From Chloracidobacterium validum (lineage in GTDB: Bacteria > Acidobacteriota > Blastocatellia > Chloracidobacteriales > Chloracidobacteriaceae): a stretch of 64,000 nt of DNA. Below the pieces are notes generated by a model. That model did not search any database. It saw nothing but the letters and a program-made list of their open reading frames with translations, and was not told the DNA's origin. This document shows, one piece after another, positions 54,831 through 63,477 of this stretch (position 1 is its first letter; each line of letters starts with the position of its first letter). The DNA lies in the NCBI RefSeq assembly GCF_018304825.1, contig NZ_CP072648.1, forward strand, positions 1,471,501-1,535,500, written 5' to 3'. Made by a program: the position numbers and the translations under genes.

Positions 54831-55030
54831 ATTGCTAACTCTACTTCTTCTATTTGGGGAAGTGCTAAGATATCGTCTTCTACTGATTCTAAATAAAGTT
54901 CAATCGCCTCTCGAATATTTTTTAATGCCTCTTCTTTTGTATTACCCTCTGAAATACACCCTGGCAAAGAAGGGACTATGACTGTATATCCTCCTTCTTC
55001 ACTTGGTTCCAGATATACCTTGATTTTCAT
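54827..55030 (-). CDS. hicB: HicB-type antitoxin
   Basis: This 67-residue protein starts MKIKVYLEPSEEGGYTVIVP and has SLPGCISEGNTKEEALKNI, then REAIELYLESVEDD, the full HicB fold (short form without a C-terminal DNA-binding helix). The binding site AGGAGGAAGGT lies just before the start. HicB proteins inhibit HicA toxins; here hicB comes first and hicA follows, an order seen in some hicBA pairs. The gene is A/T-rich compared with the window, as expected of a captured cassette. Confidence 0.88.
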   Translation of the reverse strand: MKIKVYLEPSEEGGYTVIVPSLPGCISEGNTKEEALKNIREAIELYLESVEDDILALPQIEEVELAI

Positions 55031-55247
55031 ACCTTCCTCCTATTTATATTGCTAACCGGTGATTAAAGTACACGATTAAGCTACATCGGTAGTGCATTCG
55101 CAAGTTTGCAATGATAAACGGCAAAAACAACCCATATTCAGCCCCTGCCGGTCATCTGAATGTGCAGATATTACCCTCCAGATCACAATTTAGTCAACTT
55201 ATATCAAGTTTCCCTAAGCCCGGTGGGAGCCTCGGATAACATACAGT
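55031..55247. other. Probable attI-type leader of the relic integron
   Basis: This 217-bp gap separates the first cassette and the recombinase fragment. A GTTAGCA core (minus strand, 55056-55050) lies 19 bp upstream of hicB, exactly where the left end of an integrated cassette would be. The rest is A/T-rich and could hold attI and the cassette promoter. No promoter is certain. Confidence 0.5.
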
Positions 55248-55478
55248 TTGCTAAGGATAACAGCAGGGATCCTCAGGAGTAGTTTCCCAAAGGTTAGTCC
55301 CAGATTTGATGACGTGCTGAGACCCAAGCAGATCCCATTAGCACGATGGTCCGAATGTCGGAAGTGGGTGCGCTTCTACCTGCATTTCTGTAACAAGTAC
55401 GAGTACCAACCTGAAGCTCCTGGGCGTGTATCGCCTTTCATTGCCAAGCTGGCTTCTAGGGGACAAACGGTGGAATAA
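55248..55478 (+). pseudogene. Fragment of a tyrosine recombinase (integron-integrase-like N-terminus)
   Basis: A 76-codon frame opening with TTG at 55248 contains VLRPKQIPLARWSECRKWVR, then FYLHFCNKYEYQPEAPGRVS and PFIAKLASRGQTVE, ending in a stop. The pattern of aromatic and basic residues looks like the SAM-like core-binding domain that begins tyrosine recombinases of integron type. The catalytic domain (R-H-R-Y) is missing entirely. It points away from the cassettes, as intI does in integrons. This is pattern recognition only; homology needs a profile search. Confidence 0.5.
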
Positions 55479-55484
55479 GCGGTC

Positions 55485-55640
55485 GTGAACAAGCCGGGAG
55501 TCTGTCCGGCGCTCATGGAGCAACTGAAAGATGGTGACTCGAATGTTCGCCAAGCAGCCGTCGCGGGTCTCGCGCCCTGTGCGCGTCAACCCGAAATCCT
55601 GAGCAGGCCGCTTGGCAACGACAGCAAGAAGGTTCGATAA
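55485..55640 (+). pseudogene. HEAT-repeat fragment
   Basis: A short frame of 51 residues in the same frame as the recombinase fragment contains ALMEQLKDGDSNVRQAAVAG and LAPCARQPEILSRPLG. This has the look of a single HEAT-type repeat (D-x-x-x-V-R-x-A-A). It is too short to be a full gene and probably a remnant of a larger protein. Confidence 0.45.
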
Positions 55641-55934
55641 GACACTCGTACTCGCTTATCGAGTTTTAAGTGGTGGTATCCGGGGCTTGGTCGGCAAGCC
55701 GCGCCAACGCGCCCCTGGCATCGCTGAACGGTCGTCAGCTTCTACAGCCTCCCCAAGCGCCGCCGCAGCCACCGCAACCTGCCTTTCTTCCACCGCGTTC
55801 CATTGCCAATGCTTGTCTGCGAACCCGAAACCGGTTCACGCCTGCCGCGCTCTGGATGACCCTATCCATCGTAGTACAGCGCCACCACCGGGTACATCGG
55901 CAGCCGAGTCGCGTAAGGTAGAACACCAGAACGG
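55641..55934. other. Non-coding remnant region
   Basis: About 290 bp between the HEAT fragment and the SpoIID gene. Frames are open by chance on both strands (Pro/Ala/Ser-rich) but I see no real gene. Composition rises back to that of the main chromosome. Confidence 0.5.
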
Positions 55935-58271
55935 TCAGGGGTAAAGTCGGGTCAGCGCAATTCCGGCGTAAAAGTGCTTCAGAATCTGCTCGTGGGTATA
56001 GCCTTCAACCGCCAGTCCATACGCGCCGACTTGGCACATGCCGACACCGTGGCCCCAGCCCCGCCCAATAAGGCGGACGCCGGTTAGTTGCCCTGTGGCG
56101 TCGCGTTCGTGCTGAATGACAAACAAGGTCTCGCGCACCCCCAGAGCCGAGCGAATTTTGAGGCCGGTGACAACGTTTGCCCCATTGGTTCCACCAATCT
56201 GCAACCGCGCGACGCGCCCGGAATCTCCACGCGCCAGCGCCGTCAGCTCACGGATGTCCCCGACGTTGATGCCGACCTTGGCCAGTTGCGCCCGGAGTTC
56301 GGCCGCCGTCAGCCGGACATCCCACCAGGAAAACTGCGACGTACGGTCACTGGTCGCGCCATTCATCACCGGCGTTACTTCCAAATAACGCACCCGGTTG
56401 TCCTGGTCGGCATAGACACGCACGGTTTCTCCACCAATCAACTCAACGCGCTCAACCGGCAGGCATTCACCACCAAAGTTACGAAACAAGTGAACGTCCG
56501 GGGCAAGTGTCCAGCGGTGCTCCTCTTTGCCCTTACCCATTCGCAGCGTGAGCGCCGTGCCGTCGTACGGGCGGGCCGTCCCACTTTGCAGTGACGGCAC
56601 GCCTCGCCCCACCAGTGAGCGGGCAATGAGGCTCAATGCCACACCGCGCGTCAGCGGTTGGTCGCTCATCGCCAGCCAAGTTGGCGGGAGGATTTGTTCC
56701 CGCATAAGGTAAGCGAGCGCCGGTTGGTCTGATGGGCGGAACTGCTCGGCGACCGGCCCGAGCCAGTACCGTGCGTCTTCCGGCGTCACCAGCCGACTCG
56801 GTGCTTCTGTACCGTAGAGCGCGGCCATGAGCGCCGGGACAAACCCGCCCAACCGGAGTATGTTGCCGGCCGGGCGTTCAGGTTCGCGGTTCTGCGCCAA
56901 GCGCGCTGTCAGGTTGAGCCAAAGCGTTACTTCCCGGACGGTCGCAGGGGCGGTCACATAGTCGCGGCGTGGTGGCTCTGGAAGGGTAAAACCCGCCAGA
57001 CGCAACAGTATCCATTCCCGTGCCAGTCGTTGTAATGCCGGATCGCGCCAGTGTTCGACAGGACTGGTCGAAGTTACCCAGCGCGCAGTCCGCGCCTGGG
57101 GCGCAACCAAAACACTTTTCAAGTAAGGCTGGGGCGAGCCGAAGACGTATTCCGAGCTTTCCGTTCGTCCACCGGATGTTGAAGTGTATAGCGCATCAAT
57201 CGGCTCGCCTTGGTAAGTGGCCACGATGCCTCGTGTTTCCAGCACAGCGCGGTCAGAGAGCGGATGTTCCGAGCCTCGCCCGCGATAGACCTGCGAGGCG
57301 GCCGTCGGGAGCAAGTCATACCCTTCGGCGGCGTACTTGCCACGATTTTTGAGGGCATAGGTGCGGGCGGCAATCGCCTGGGCCTTGAGGGCTTCCAGAT
57401 GGGAAAACACCGTTGGCGACAGCTCATTCGGCACCACACCGCGTAAGTAGGCTTCAAGCGGCACGACATTGACGACCGTGAGCCGTCCGCGTCGGTTGAG
57501 AAAGACTTCAATTCGTCCTCGGTAGGCTTGCCCGGAAAACTTCAGTGGCGCGCGGTCTTCATCCAGCGCGACCAAGGCACAGGCATCAGCATCGCGGAGG
57601 AGGGATTCACCGCCTTCGGCAGTCACCCCCAAGCGTGGGGTCAGGGCGCGAGATGGCGCGGCCAGCCCATCGCGGGTGACGACCGGACGGCGAAAACCCG
57701 CATCCACGACACTGACCATGAGCGCATCGGCGTCTTCCGGGGCAGCGCAGTCACCCACGAGGACGACATAGGTCTGGTTGCGCGCGTCATAGCGGGTGGT
57801 GATGGGCCCGGTAACGCGCTCGCGCAGCCGGTTGGCGGCGGCTTCCGCCTCAGCGCGGTTTTTGAACGAAGCTGCTTCAACGCGGTAGCGTTCTGGGCTT
57901 TTCGGCGGACTGACCTCGAGTTGCACAGTTGCCTTGCGCGCGTTGACCGGCACGGCGGTCGCAGTAGCCGGGTCGTAGCGCGCCATCTCACCGTCACAGG
58001 TAATGGTCGCAAAATCGGCACTGGTCGCCAGCGCGATCCGAATCTCCGGTTCTGGAACAGACGCCGGTGCGACCGGTGCGGGCGATTCGGGAACCCGCCG
58101 CGGACGGGTCACTTGCGCCATCGTGGACAAGCCTCCGATGACCAGCCACAGGACGAGCCAGCCGCCCGCCATCCACGGCTTGGAATGCGACGGCAAATCC
58201 ACCACCCGACCAACTGAAACGGTGTCCGGCGCGAGCTGAAAACGCGCCGACGACTGCGCACCTAAGCTCAT
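55935..58271 (-). CDS. SpoIID/LytB-domain protein with SPOR domain
   Basis: This 778-residue exported protein has a hydrophobic segment (WMAGGWLVLWLVIGGLSTMA, about 33-52), a SPOR-like part (RYRVEAASFKNRAEAEAAAN, YVVLVGDCAAPEDADALM) and the SpoIID core: VVPLEAYLRGVVPNELSP with its Glu, ALKAQAIAARTYALKNR, and YTSTSGGRTESSEYVFGSP. The last residues GWGHGVGMCQVGAYGLAV and QILKHFYAGIALTRLYP are the usual SpoIID end. SpoIID relatives are lytic transglycosylases that cleave denuded glycan strands. Just upstream, TACGTGA occurs twice in tandem (58282-58295), a possible operator. Confidence 0.9.
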   Translation of the reverse strand: MSLGAQSSARFQLAPDTVSVGRVVDLPSHSKPWMAGGWLVLWLVIGGLSTMAQVTRPRRVPESPAPVAPASVPEPEIRIALATSADFATITCDGEMARYDPATATAVPVNARKATVQLEVSPPKSPERYRVEAASFKNRAEAEAAANRLRERVTGPITTRYDARNQTYVVLVGDCAAPEDADALMVSVVDAGFRRPVVTRDGLAAPSRALTPRLGVTAEGGESLLRDADACALVALDEDRAPLKFSGQAYRGRIEVFLNRRGRLTVVNVVPLEAYLRGVVPNELSPTVFSHLEALKAQAIAARTYALKNRGKYAAEGYDLLPTAASQVYRGRGSEHPLSDRAVLETRGIVATYQGEPIDALYTSTSGGRTESSEYVFGSPQPYLKSVLVAPQARTARWVTSTSPVEHWRDPALQRLAREWILLRLAGFTLPEPPRRDYVTAPATVREVTLWLNLTARLAQNREPERPAGNILRLGGFVPALMAALYGTEAPSRLVTPEDARYWLGPVAEQFRPSDQPALAYLMREQILPPTWLAMSDQPLTRGVALSLIARSLVGRGVPSLQSGTARPYDGTALTLRMGKGKEEHRWTLAPDVHLFRNFGGECLPVERVELIGGETVRVYADQDNRVRYLEVTPVMNGATSDRTSQFSWWDVRLTAAELRAQLAKVGINVGDIRELTALARGDSGRVARLQIGGTNGANVVTGLKIRSALGVRETLFVIQHERDATGQLTGVRLIGRGWGHGVGMCQVGAYGLAVEGYTHEQILKHFYAGIALTRLYP

Positions 58272-58432
58272 ACTGAGAGATTACGTGATACGTGACACCC
58301 GATGAAAGCCAAAGCCAGCTCAGGCCCGGCTTGCCACCATCCGCGACCGCGCCACCGGGCTGACCGACACCGTCTCCCCAGAAAGGCACAGCGGCGCTCA
58401 TCGGGATCAGGCGTTCCCCAAACCGTTGCGCC

Positions 58433-59488
58433 TCAACCGGCCAGGACGGCCGCAATGGCCGACGTCACCTCGCCGACAGTTATTCGCCGGATGCACTCCG
58501 GTTCTGGAAAAGCATGGCACAGCGGGCCGGCGCAGGGGACGCAGGGCAGCCGATGCCGGACGACTTGGTGAGGCGCGTTCGTCCAGGGCGACCAGACCCG
58601 GTCATTTGACGAACCAAAGATGACGACCAGCGGGCGCTCAAAGGCTGCGGCGATATGTGCCGGGCCGCTGTCGTTCCCGACGAACAGCGCGCTTCCGGCA
58701 ATGACGGCCATGGTTTCCGACAACGGCAAGTCGGTCAAAAACACGGCTCCTGGCACCGCTGGGAGGGACTGGCGGATGGCGTTGGCAACGGCTTCTTCAC
58801 CGGGGCCGACAATGACGACCGGCTGCAACCCACGGCGCGCCAGATGGGCCATCGTCTCGGCAAAATGGCTTGCCGCCCACTGCTTGCTCGGAAAAGCGGC
58901 TGCCGGGTGGACAACGGCATAAGGACCGCTGACCCCCGCTTGACGCAGTCGAGCTGCCACGGCCGCCCGCGCTTTTGGCGCGCAGTAGAGCTTCGTCCGG
59001 GGAAGTGGCGTCGGGAGCGGCACGCCAACCATCTTCAGCAAGCCAAGTTGCTGTTCGACGCAGTGAATCGTTGGCTTTTGCCAAATTTCGGTTGGCGGGG
59101 GCGCAACCTGCGTCAGCAGCCAGCGCGTATTCGGCAAGGCGTAGCCGACCCGCTGCGGGATGCCGGCAAGACGCATCAGCCAGGCGGCGGTCGTGCCGCC
59201 GTGGAGGTTGAAGGCAATGTCAAACTTTCCGGCGCGCAGCACGCCAATCGAGCGCGCCCGCTCGCCCAGCCCCACCAGTCCCCGCCGCGCCCGTGGAATG
59301 ACGAGCAGCTCATCCACCAGCGGATGCGGTTCGAGAAGCGGCGCGGCAAGCGGTTCGGTCACAACCGCAATCGGCAAGTTGGGCCGCCACGCCTTGAGGG
59401 CGCTGAGCAAGGGCGTCATCAAGACCGTATCGCCAATCGAACGCAGCCGAACTAAAACCGGTCGGTCACAAGACAAGGGCATAACCAT
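58433..59488 (-). CDS. Family 9 glycosyltransferase (heptosyltransferase-like)
   Basis: This 351-residue enzyme belongs to the ADP-heptose:LPS heptosyltransferase family. Signature blocks are RLRSIGDTVLMTPLLSALKA, FNLHGGTTAAWLMRLAGI, VVHPAAAFPSKQWAASHFAE and the C-terminal LFVGNDSGPAHIAAAFERPL with VVIFGSSNDRVWSPW. It probably adds a heptose or similar sugar to the LPS inner core. It is upstream of the SpoIID gene on the complementary orientation? No: it reads minus like SpoIID, with 161 bp between them. Confidence 0.92.
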   Translation of the reverse strand: MVMPLSCDRPVLVRLRSIGDTVLMTPLLSALKAWRPNLPIAVVTEPLAAPLLEPHPLVDELLVIPRARRGLVGLGERARSIGVLRAGKFDIAFNLHGGTTAAWLMRLAGIPQRVGYALPNTRWLLTQVAPPPTEIWQKPTIHCVEQQLGLLKMVGVPLPTPLPRTKLYCAPKARAAVAARLRQAGVSGPYAVVHPAAAFPSKQWAASHFAETMAHLARRGLQPVVIVGPGEEAVANAIRQSLPAVPGAVFLTDLPLSETMAVIAGSALFVGNDSGPAHIAAAFERPLVVIFGSSNDRVWSPWTNAPHQVVRHRLPCVPCAGPLCHAFPEPECIRRITVGEVTSAIAAVLAG

Positions 59489-59542
59489 TGGCGCTGCCTG
59501 CGGTTAGGTGTAGCCTTCCCCAATATCGGCAGTGAAGTACAC

Positions 59543-61075
59543 GTGGCCGACCAGCTTTTCAAGTCGGGAACACCGACGCTAGGCAGTTGGATGTCAAGCT
59601 CAGACCCTACGCCCAACGTTGCGCCACCATCCACCCTGACGGGCCAGCCCAACCCACAGCGGGGGACGGTTGACCGTCCAACTGGACGGCGCAAACCAAT
59701 CCAGCCAAAGCAGCGTTGGCGCTGGCTGTTGTCAGTGCTGGCGCTGCTCATCCTCTCTGACTACCCTGCGCCGGCGCAACGCCGTGAACCAGCCCCGCCC
59801 CGTCAACCGTCCGTTTCGCTTGCTCAACCACAGGACTTCGTCACCGAGCAAACCATTGCTGGCGTCAAGACACTGGTCAAACGGCGTCCGGGCAGCCAGA
59901 CGGTGGCCGTCGGCTTGTTTTTCGCCGGCGGCGCCAGCCAGACCAGCCCTCAGCAAGCCGGGATTGAAGCGCTCACGCTGGCCGTGGCGACGGAAGCCAG
60001 CCGCCGCTTCCCACGCGAAACCTTGCGACAGGAAACCGCACGGCTCGGGGCCGGACTGAGCTACGTTGTCACCTACGACTACTCAGCCCTCACCCTGGCC
60101 ACGACCCAAAAAACCTTTGAAACAGCCTGGAACCTGTTCGCGGATGTCGTGCGCCATCCTCGCTTTGAGGCTGAAGACGTCGTGCTCACGCGCGAACGGC
60201 TGCTGGCTTCCCTGCTCGATGACGAGGATGACCCGGAAGCCATCCTTCAGCAAACCCAGGCCAACGCCATTTATCGCCACCACCCCTACGCTGCCGCGCC
60301 ACGGGGCACCACGGAGACCCTGACACGGCTTGGCGCGACTGACCTGCGCGCCCATTACGCCAAGCTCCTTACGACGAAACGCCTCTTGCTCGTGGTGGTC
60401 GGCGATGTCAGCCCAGATCGCATTGCCAAACGCGCGGCCAGGCTCTTTGCCGGACTCCCGGCCGGCACGGCAGCGCGGAGCGTCCCACCCCTGTCGTGGG
60501 AGCCGGCAGACGTGGTCATCGCGGCACGCCCCCTTCCAACCGACTACGTTCAGGGCGTCTATACGGCACCCGCCCTCACCGCGCCCGACTTCCCGGCACT
60601 GCGCTTGGCAGCAGCGATTCTGCGCGACCGGGTTTTTGAAGAAGTCCGGGTCAAGCGCAACTTATCCTACGCGCCGACGGCCTTTTTGAGCGCCCAGGGG
60701 GCGAACGTCGGCGGCGTGTATGTCTCGGCGGTGGATGCCAGACAAGCCGTTACCGTCATGCTCGATGAGATTGAACGACTCAAAAGCGAACTCGTCGAGC
60801 CAAGTGAGTTGCGCGCCACGGTGGCCCAGTTCCTCACGACCTACCATCTGGCCGAGGAAACCAACAGCGGACAAGTCAGCGCGCTCGCCCTCTATGAACT
60901 GCTCGGCGGCGGGTGGCGACAGGCGTTCGTGTCGCTCGACCGGTTGCAGTCAGTGACGCCAGAGCAAGTTCGGGACGCGGCGCGGCGCTACATGACGAAC
61001 TTGCGCTTCACGGCGGTCGGAGAGGAAGCCCGCGTCCGTCGGCTGTTGAGTAACCCTGGCCCGAGCGCCGAATAG
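59543..61075 (+). CDS. M16-family peptidase-like protein without the zinc motif
   Basis: This 510-residue protein (start GTG 59543 or ATG 59591) has a disordered Pro/Ser N-terminus, one hydrophobic segment (WLLSVLALLILSDY, about 61-74) and an M16 domain pair. The HxxEH zinc motif expected after GVQH is replaced: QQAGIEALTLAVATEASRRF has no His. The rest follows the M16 pattern (GAGLSYVVTYDYSALTLATT, FADVVRHPRFEAEDVVLTRE, VRVKRNLSYAPTAFLSAQGA). Such inactive partners form heterodimers with an active M16 subunit; none is next to it. It may be an outer-membrane or periplasmic partner of a missing active peptidase. Confidence 0.88.
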   Translation: MADQLFKSGTPTLGSWMSSSDPTPNVAPPSTLTGQPNPQRGTVDRPTGRRKPIQPKQRWRWLLSVLALLILSDYPAPAQRREPAPPRQPSVSLAQPQDFVTEQTIAGVKTLVKRRPGSQTVAVGLFFAGGASQTSPQQAGIEALTLAVATEASRRFPRETLRQETARLGAGLSYVVTYDYSALTLATTQKTFETAWNLFADVVRHPRFEAEDVVLTRERLLASLLDDEDDPEAILQQTQANAIYRHHPYAAAPRGTTETLTRLGATDLRAHYAKLLTTKRLLLVVVGDVSPDRIAKRAARLFAGLPAGTAARSVPPLSWEPADVVIAARPLPTDYVQGVYTAPALTAPDFPALRLAAAILRDRVFEEVRVKRNLSYAPTAFLSAQGANVGGVYVSAVDARQAVTVMLDEIERLKSELVEPSELRATVAQFLTTYHLAEETNSGQVSALALYELLGGGWRQAFVSLDRLQSVTPEQVRDAARRYMTNLRFTAVGEEARVRRLLSNPGPSAE

Positions 61076-61127
61076 GTGGCTGCCCTCTAGGCCGCTAGGG
61101 GGTTCTCGCCTTTGACGTTGTCGGCAC

Positions 61128-61155
61128 TTGCCCTTTTGTCGCACTTGTTTATACT
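61128..61155 (+). promoter_or_regulatory. Candidate promoter of the rimP-nusA-infB operon
   Basis: TTGCCC (61128-61133) and TATACT (61150-61155) are 16 bp apart, about 30 bp upstream of the rimP frame. The -10 matches consensus in five of six bases. Confidence 0.5.
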
Positions 61156-61190
61156 GAACGACTTATTTTGGGCGCGCACGCGGGCGTGTC

Positions 61191-61817
61191 GTGATGGCCG
61201 GCGCCATTCGACACGCCCAACTGGTAGGCGCGCGGCAACGGGAGACACCGGTCAGCCGGTTGATGTTAGCACTGAGGGACCAAGCGTTGGATATTGCCGA
61301 AACCATCGAACACCTTGTGACGCAGGATGGGTTCGAGTTCGTTGTTTGTGAGATGAAGGGCACCGGGCGGCGGCGCCTGCTGCGGGTTATTGTTGATCAC
61401 CCCAACGGTATTACGCTTGATCAGTGCGCCGCGCTGAGTCGGCGGATTGGCGACCATCTCGATGCGCTCGACGCCGTGCCGACCGCCTACACACTGGAAG
61501 TTTCGTCACCCGGTGTCGAACGTGGACTTTATCGGTTGACCGATTACCGACGCTTCGTGGGGCATCGCGTGCGCGTGCGCACGGCGACAACGCTTGACGG
61601 TAAGCGCGTTTTTCGCGGAAGGCTCCAGGAAGTTCGGGAGAGCGGTCCACCAGTGATTGTTTTGGCGGGTGACACCGGCGCGGAAGTGCCGATTGCGTTT
61701 TCCAATATTGCGCAGGCGCAACTCGAAGTCACGGACACCGATCTCTTCCGGGTAGCCGAAGAAAAACGCGCTGCCCGCGAGGGATTACGCGAGGGGACAG
61801 TGGATACCGCGCCATAA
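61191..61817 (+). CDS. rimP: Ribosome maturation factor RimP
   Basis: This 208-residue protein helps assemble the 30S subunit. Core blocks are TIEHLVTQDGFEFVVCEMKG, LLRVIVDHPNGITLDQCAAL, and AYTLEVSSPGVERGLYRLTD with FVGHRVRVRTAT. The ATG at 61263 begins right before the conserved part (LALRDQALDIAE), so the true start may be there (184 residues). It is the first gene of rimP-nusA-infB, the usual order. Confidence 0.95.
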   Translation: MMAGAIRHAQLVGARQRETPVSRLMLALRDQALDIAETIEHLVTQDGFEFVVCEMKGTGRRRLLRVIVDHPNGITLDQCAALSRRIGDHLDALDAVPTAYTLEVSSPGVERGLYRLTDYRRFVGHRVRVRTATTLDGKRVFRGRLQEVRESGPPVIVLAGDTGAEVPIAFSNIAQAQLEVTDTDLFRVAEEKRAAREGLREGTVDTAP

Positions 61818-61841
61818 ACGGGTCCAGGAGGCAAGTCAGTC

Positions 61842-63401
61842 ATGTCATTGCTGTCAGAGCAAATTCAATCCATCAGTCGGGACAAAAACATTGACCCGCG
61901 CATCATCATCGAAGCCCTGCAAGACGCGGTCACAGCGGCGGCCCGGCGGCATTTCAAGTCCAACGAGAATCTCATCGCAATCTACAGCGAAGAAAGCCAC
62001 CGCATGGAACTCTACGCGGCCAAGCGCGTCACCGACGTGGTGGTTTCACCAGAGACGGAAGTTTCTCTGGAAGAAGCCCTGCAAGCCGATGAAACGGCCG
62101 AGGTGGGCGACGTCCTGTATGAGCCACGGCAAGACCGCTTCGAGGAACTCGGCCGCATCGCGGCCCAGACGGCCAAGCAGATCATCGTCCAGAAGGTGCG
62201 GGAAGCCGAACGCGAAAACATCTACAACGAATACATTGGGCGGGTGAATGAGATTGTTCACGGCGTCGTCAAGCGGTTTGAGCGCGGCAACATCATTCTC
62301 GACATCGGGCGGATCGAAGTGCTCCTCCCCCGCTCCGAGCAGTCCCCGGCGGAATCCTTTAGCCAAAACGACCGGGTGCGCGTCGTGATTTCACAGGTCA
62401 CGAAGGACGCCAAGGGGCCGCAGGTTCACGTATCACGCACCAGCCCAGAACTCCTCAAGCGCCTGTTCGAGATGGAAGTCCCGGAAATCTATGACGGAAC
62501 GGTTTCGATCAAGGCCGCCGCGCGCGAACCCGGTGAACGGGCGAAAGTCGGGGTTGCCTCGAACGACCCCGATGTGGACCCAGTTGGCGCGTGCGTCGGG
62601 ATGAAAGGCTCGCGGGTGCAAGCCGTCATCCGTGAGCTGCGCGGCGAAAAGATTGACATCATTCCCTGGTCTGAAGACCCCGTGGTGTTTGCCGCCAACG
62701 CACTGTCGCCGGCCAAAGTCAGTCGCGTCCAGATTACCGATTTCACCAACCAACGCCTCGAAGTCATCGTCGAGGAATCCCAACTCAGCCTGGCCATCGG
62801 CAAACGCGGGCAAAATGTGCGCCTGGCGTCCAAGCTGGTCGGGTGGAACATTGACATTCGCAGCGATGCCGAAATGAAGCGCGAAGTCGCCAGCCAATTC
62901 CAATCGCTTTTGTCGCGGCCGGATGTCCCGCTGACTGACCTGGATGTCATCAATCCAGCTTATGCCCAGTACTTGAGCAAAGCTGGCATCGCTACCATTG
63001 AAGAGTTGGCGCAGGCCAACGTCAATGACGTCGCCAGTATTCTCGATGTGAGCTTCGATGAGGCAGTCGCCATCATCGAGCAAGCCGGCCGGCTGTTACC
63101 GGCCGCTGCAACCACGGATGCCGCAACCGCACACGCCGCAGATGAAACCGCGGCTGACGAAACCAGGGCTGACGAGACCACGGATGCAGCACTGGGCGCG
63201 GCGGCCACCCCGGAAGCTCAGTCACCGGAACACGCCAGCGCCGCTGACACCGCCACACCGGAAGCAAGCGTCAACGAGACGGCTTCAGACCAGATCATGT
63301 CAGCCCAGATCATGGTGGACGAGGCGGCTTCGGCTACCCCGGTTTCAGCCCCGGACGCCCTTGTGGCGACGGACGACCTGACGTCGGCGACTCAGTCTTG
63401 A
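61842..63401 (+). CDS. nusA: Transcription termination/antitermination protein NusA
   Basis: This 519-residue RNA polymerase factor has the N-terminal domain (ISRDKNIDPRIIIEALQDAV), an S1 domain (VNEIVHGVVKRFERGNIILD), KH domains (GACVGMKGSRVQAVIRELRG, QLSLAIGKRGQNVRLASKLV) and a helix-hairpin-helix-like part (LSKAGIATIEELAQANVNDV). After about residue 425 the tail is Ala/Thr/Asp/Glu-rich and low in complexity (AATTDAATAHAADETAADET), probably disordered. It lies 24 bp after rimP and 76 bp before infB. Confidence 0.97.
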   Translation: MSLLSEQIQSISRDKNIDPRIIIEALQDAVTAAARRHFKSNENLIAIYSEESHRMELYAAKRVTDVVVSPETEVSLEEALQADETAEVGDVLYEPRQDRFEELGRIAAQTAKQIIVQKVREAERENIYNEYIGRVNEIVHGVVKRFERGNIILDIGRIEVLLPRSEQSPAESFSQNDRVRVVISQVTKDAKGPQVHVSRTSPELLKRLFEMEVPEIYDGTVSIKAAAREPGERAKVGVASNDPDVDPVGACVGMKGSRVQAVIRELRGEKIDIIPWSEDPVVFAANALSPAKVSRVQITDFTNQRLEVIVEESQLSLAIGKRGQNVRLASKLVGWNIDIRSDAEMKREVASQFQSLLSRPDVPLTDLDVINPAYAQYLSKAGIATIEELAQANVNDVASILDVSFDEAVAIIEQAGRLLPAAATTDAATAHAADETAADETRADETTDAALGAAATPEAQSPEHASAADTATPEASVNETASDQIMSAQIMVDEAASATPVSAPDALVATDDLTSATQS

Positions 63402-63477
63402 GCCTGGCCGGGGGCCGGCCTGAGACGGATGGCACTGGAACCGATGGGTAGGATACACGGGAGGGTTTGGATCACTT

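Noticed and set aside
55612-55944. Short plus- and minus-strand frames before the SpoIID gene
   Set aside because: They are Ser/Pro/Ala-rich chance frames without a ribosome binding site or domain.
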